Assembly: GCA_024138015.1 (NCBI GenBank)
Contig: JAMXBB010000003.1
Coordinates: forward strand, 76,360,930 to 76,424,929
Source of the DNA: Lumnitzera littorea
Lineage: Eukaryota > Streptophyta > Magnoliopsida > Myrtales > Combretaceae
DNA: 64,000 nt
Direction of reading: 5' to 3'
This document shows positions 60,985-64,000 of this stretch, one piece after another (position 1 is the first letter of the stretch; each line of letters starts with the position of its first letter). The position numbers and the translations under genes were made by a program. Below the pieces are notes generated by a model. It was not told the DNA's origin. It made no database searches and worked only from the letters and a program-made list of their open reading frames with translations.

Positions 60985-61450
60985 GTATATGTTCTTTACT
61001 CCCATCTTGCTAAGAAGAAACTTAAACTGATCTATTTAGAGTGCCTTTGTAAATAAATCGGCTAACTGCATTTTGCTTTGCACATGAATAGGCAAAACAA
61101 CTCCTTGAGAAACTTTATCTCGGACAAAATGCAAATTAATCTCTAGATGTTTTGTTCTTTCATGGAAAATTGGATTTTGTGCTATATGTAACCTTGATTG
61201 ACTATCACTAAACAACTAAACAATAGTGGAGATAATGATTGTAAAATCCTCGTGCAATAATGACAACAACCATATAACTTCACATGTTGTTGGTGCTAAA
61301 GCTCTATAATCTAATTCAACTAAACTTCTAGAAACCATGGTCTATTTCTTTGACTTGCAACTAACAAGTGAATCACCTAAAAAAATACAAAAGCCAATGG
61401 TAGAACTTCTAGTATCAGGACATGCCCCTCAATCACTATCACTATAAGCT
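60985..61450 (-). pseudogene. Ty1/copia RNase H domain (degenerate)
   Basis: Minus translation gives GACPDTRSSTIGFCIFLGDS, LVSCKSKK, TMVSRSLVELDYRALAPTTC, EVIWLLSLLHEDF, LFSDSQSRLHIAQNPIFHER, TKHLEINLHFVRDKVSQGVV and QLADLFTKAL, in canonical copia order. Several stops break it (for example after SD at the start). The acidic residues of SxAE (here SLVELDY) and DSQS are recognisable. It ends about 20 bases before the polypurine tract, as usual. Confidence 0.85.
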
Positions 61451-61899
61451 CATAGTACCAAGTCTAATTTACAAGAAAAAAAATAAACCCTACCCAAGTT
61501 ATTGTTATATATATCCTAATACTCTTTCCAGAGCTACTTGATGTGTTTGTTTTGAACTATCCATGAATTGGCTAAGAACATAGATTGGGTAAGCAATATC
61601 TAGACATGTAATCGACAAATATAGAAGCTTACAAATGATCTATCTATAAAACATAACATCAACAACAGTTGTTATGTCCTCACAAGACACTTTATGATGC
61701 ACAATCGTAGGAGCTGTTGTAGGCTTAGCTCTTAGAAAACCAATATCAGCCAACAAAGTCTAAGGCAAATTTCCTTTGACTTAGAACCATGCAATCTTTA
61801 AAACGAGCTAACTCTAAACTAATGAAGTACTTCATCTCACCAAATCTTTAACCTTAAATTGAGTATGCAAAAAAAATTTGAAATCCACAATCACTTCTA

Positions 61900-62197
61900 T
61901 TCGTTTACTATCTATTGCAAGATCATCAACATACACTAATAATACAATAAAATCATCCCTTGATCCTTTTGTGAAAAGAGCATAATCATTATGTGATTAT
62001 ACAAAGCCATTAGCTAAAAGACAACTTGTTAACTTGGCATTCCATTGTCTCGAGGCTTGCTCTAAGCCATATAGAGATTTATTTAGCTTACAAACCATTT
62101 TCTTACTAGCATTACACTCCCCTTGAATAAGCAAACTCAGAGGAACTTCCATAAAAACTTCTTCCAACAAATCCCCATTAAGAAACACTATGGACAT
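61900..62197 (-). pseudogene. Ty1/copia reverse transcriptase fragment (degenerate)
   Basis: Open from 62197 to 61997 on the minus strand: FLNGDLLEEVFMEVPLSL, then MVCKLNKSLYGLEQASRQWN and a GFV end, the RVT_2 core around the first catalytic aspartate. Shortly below, VLLVYVDD (about 61925-61948) is the YVDD catalytic centre. The 62200-63010 region between integrase and RT, which in copia elements is a variable linker, is closed by stops; FVLVPR-type landmarks were not seen. Confidence 0.8.
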
Positions 62198-63013
62198 CCA
62201 TTTGATGAATCTGCCAACTAAAGACAGTTGCTAAAGAGTCCCAGTATTATTATTTTCTAAGGCAACAAGTTCTTCATTCATTACTTTATGCCAAGTTTCA
62301 AATTTTATAGCTTGATCATAACTAGAAGGTTCAAGTGTTTAGATAACTGAACTGTGAAAGCTCGAAAAGATAGAGAAAGGTGATCATACGATAGAATACA
62401 TTCAATTGGATGCAAAGTAGAAACATATGAAGATAGAGACAAGGATGAAGGATTGGCCAAGGCAAGACTTAAAATACGATGGTAGTCATTCAAGTAAGAA
62501 GGCACATGTACTGTTCTAGAACTTTACCTTAGAACAAGAACAAAAGAATGATGTATATCAGGAATGGAAATAGAATCAAATTGTGGTAGGCTAGACACAA
62601 GTGAAGGAGAATCTATTGGAAGAGTATGGGTGTCAGAATTGTGTATAGTAGGAACATGTGTATATGAGGAATTTGTATCTATGAATTGCGTTGCACCATA
62701 CTCATTAACAAATTCACTATGTTGAGAACCACTTAAATCATGAGAATTGAAAGGACTATTTATAGGCTAAGGTGTTTAGGTAGAATTAAAGGCAAAAAAA
62801 AAATTGATTTATATCAAGAAAATGAGAAACACAAGGCAAAGGTAATGTTTGTGACTTATTCTAAAAGGAATCATGAAGTAAAGGGGCCTAAAAAGGAAAA
62901 ATATGTTCAAGAAAGTAAACATCCTTAGAAACAATGTATTTATCATCAACCAAATCATACAATTTGTATCTTTTAATAGCAAAAGGATAGCTTACAAAGA
63001 CATAGGGATGAGC

Positions 63014-63402
63014 TTAAGCATCAAACTTTGTTCGTTGCCTAGTCAAAGTAAAGGCAATACAAAGGGAACCAAAAACATCAAGATGTGTATAAGATAGTGT
63101 TTGTTGCAATAAAAGTTGATAAGGTGAAGAATTATTTAGAACGGGGGTATGTATACAGTTTATTAGGTGTGTGGTTGTCAAAATAGCATCTCCCCAAAAT
63201 TGAAGAGGTAATGAGGACTGAAATAACAAAGATCTTGCAACATTAAGAATGTGTTGATGCTTATGTTCTACAATGCCATTTTGTTGTAGAGTCTCAACAC
63301 AAATGACCTGATGTAGGATGCCATAAGAACTACAGAAATCAGCTAGCATTAACTCTAAACCATTATCTAACTAAAGGATTTTAATTTTGTGACCAAATTG
63401 AG
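63014..63402 (-). pseudogene. Ty1/copia integrase core (degenerate)
   Basis: Minus translation gives LDNGLELMLADFCSSYGILH, then QVICVETLQQNGIVEHKHQH, ILNVARSLLFQSSLPLQFW and LINCIHTPVLNNSSPYQLL, then THLDVFGSLC. The second catalytic D (DNG) and the E (GIVEHKH) are present. A stop lies just before LDNG. The first catalytic D is in the neighbouring piece (63403-63948). It is the DNA-joining enzyme of the element, no longer intact. Confidence 0.85.
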
Positions 63403-64000
63403 TTAACACATGCTAAGTAACTCAACAGGATGTAGAAAATATTTATGCCCGTAAAGAGTAGATGTAAAAAAAGGTCCCCAAATATCAACATGAATTATCT
63501 CAAAAGGATATGAAGTATTTCTAACATAAGTAAGAAAAGAACAACACTGTTGTTTTGCCAAAGGACAAACAACATAATCAAGCTTATAAGGAAGAACTGA
63601 ACTATCAAATTTTTTAACATACTTTACTTTATACAAAGAAGGATGACTAGGCCTAAAGTGCCAAAGGTTAAAAGAAAATGGCAATGTATTAAGTAGATTT
63701 GAAAAAGCCAACTTATTGCAAGAATGAGAAACAACAACATCATCTAGAAGCTGCTCTAAGAAATAGAGTCCAACTCTAGCCTTAGTACAACCAATCACTC
63801 TCTTGGTGACAAAGTGTTGAATATATGCATAATGATCCATGAATAACACTGATTGTTTGGCATTAGACACCAACTTAGAGACAAAAACCAAATTGAATGT
63901 GAAACTAGGAACAAACGAGACATCATATAGAAGCAAATGTGAGTTCAAATGAACAACACCTTTATGCGTGGTTTGAACCTATTTTTTGTTAGGTAATTGG
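63403..64000 (-). pseudogene. Ty1/copia protease end, pre-integrase zinc domain and integrase start
   Basis: The piece at 63403-63948 reads NSHLLLYDVSFVPSFTFNLV (after the protease), then LWHFRPSHPSLYKV (the HH of the zinc-binding pre-integrase domain), then VVCPLAKQQ (only one of the two cysteines remains; the other is changed), then IIHVDIWGPF (first catalytic D of integrase). Beyond 63948 the same protein continues in another frame (THKGVVHL) to the window edge, so a frameshift lies near 63950. The gag and 5' LTR are outside the window. Confidence 0.85.

Overview
The window is plant nuclear DNA, most likely from a eudicot. It is AT-rich, intergenic or pericentromeric in character, and built almost wholly from nested LTR retrotransposons of different ages. 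I found no convincing host protein gene, no tRNA or rRNA gene and no CRISPR array. The species cannot be named from the sequence.

The best-preserved object is a full-length Ty3/gypsy element of the Athila lineage on the minus strand (22667-32918). It has two 1218-bp LTRs that differ at about 2% of positions by eye, a 5-bp target-site duplication CTTAA, a primer-binding site for tRNA-Asp, and one gag-pol frame (31544 to 26172) broken by only three stop codons. Between pol and the 3' LTR are two tandem arrays. One is made of GC-rich hairpins that also occur once in each LTR just upstream of the TATA box. A solo LTR of the same family lies in the opposite orientation at 49493-50712 (duplication ATAAG).

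Older layers surround it. At 1-6 kb, minus strand, there is a decayed Tat/Ogre-type element: LTR, an extra ORF1-like region, gag, then the gag-protease linker running off the left edge. Three more copies of that long-LTR family lie on the plus strand at 7.3-9.8, 19.9-22.7 and 55.7-58.5 kb. The Athila element sits inside the third-from-left copy, splitting it from its continuation at 32.9-33.2 kb. At 14.6-18.0 kb, minus strand, there is a decayed Ty3/gypsy pol whose integrase is split by a 945-bp solo LTR. At 37.9-40.7 kb there is a gag with a zinc knuckle next to a candidate LTR and primer site. At 43.3-44.5 kb there is a small TRIM-like element with both LTRs, primer-binding site and polypurine tract. 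At 60.8-64.0 kb, minus strand, there is a decayed Ty1/copia element cut by the right edge.

Diverged minisatellite arrays fill 18.8-19.6, 33.6-34.3 and 36.1-37.7 kb, and a 22-bp-like array lies at 59.6-60.2 kb. The remaining stretches (9.8-13.6, 40.7-43.3, 44.5-48.8 and 50.7-55.7 kb) show no coding signal I can support. The layout is best read as several rounds of insertion into insertion, with the Athila copy among the most recent.
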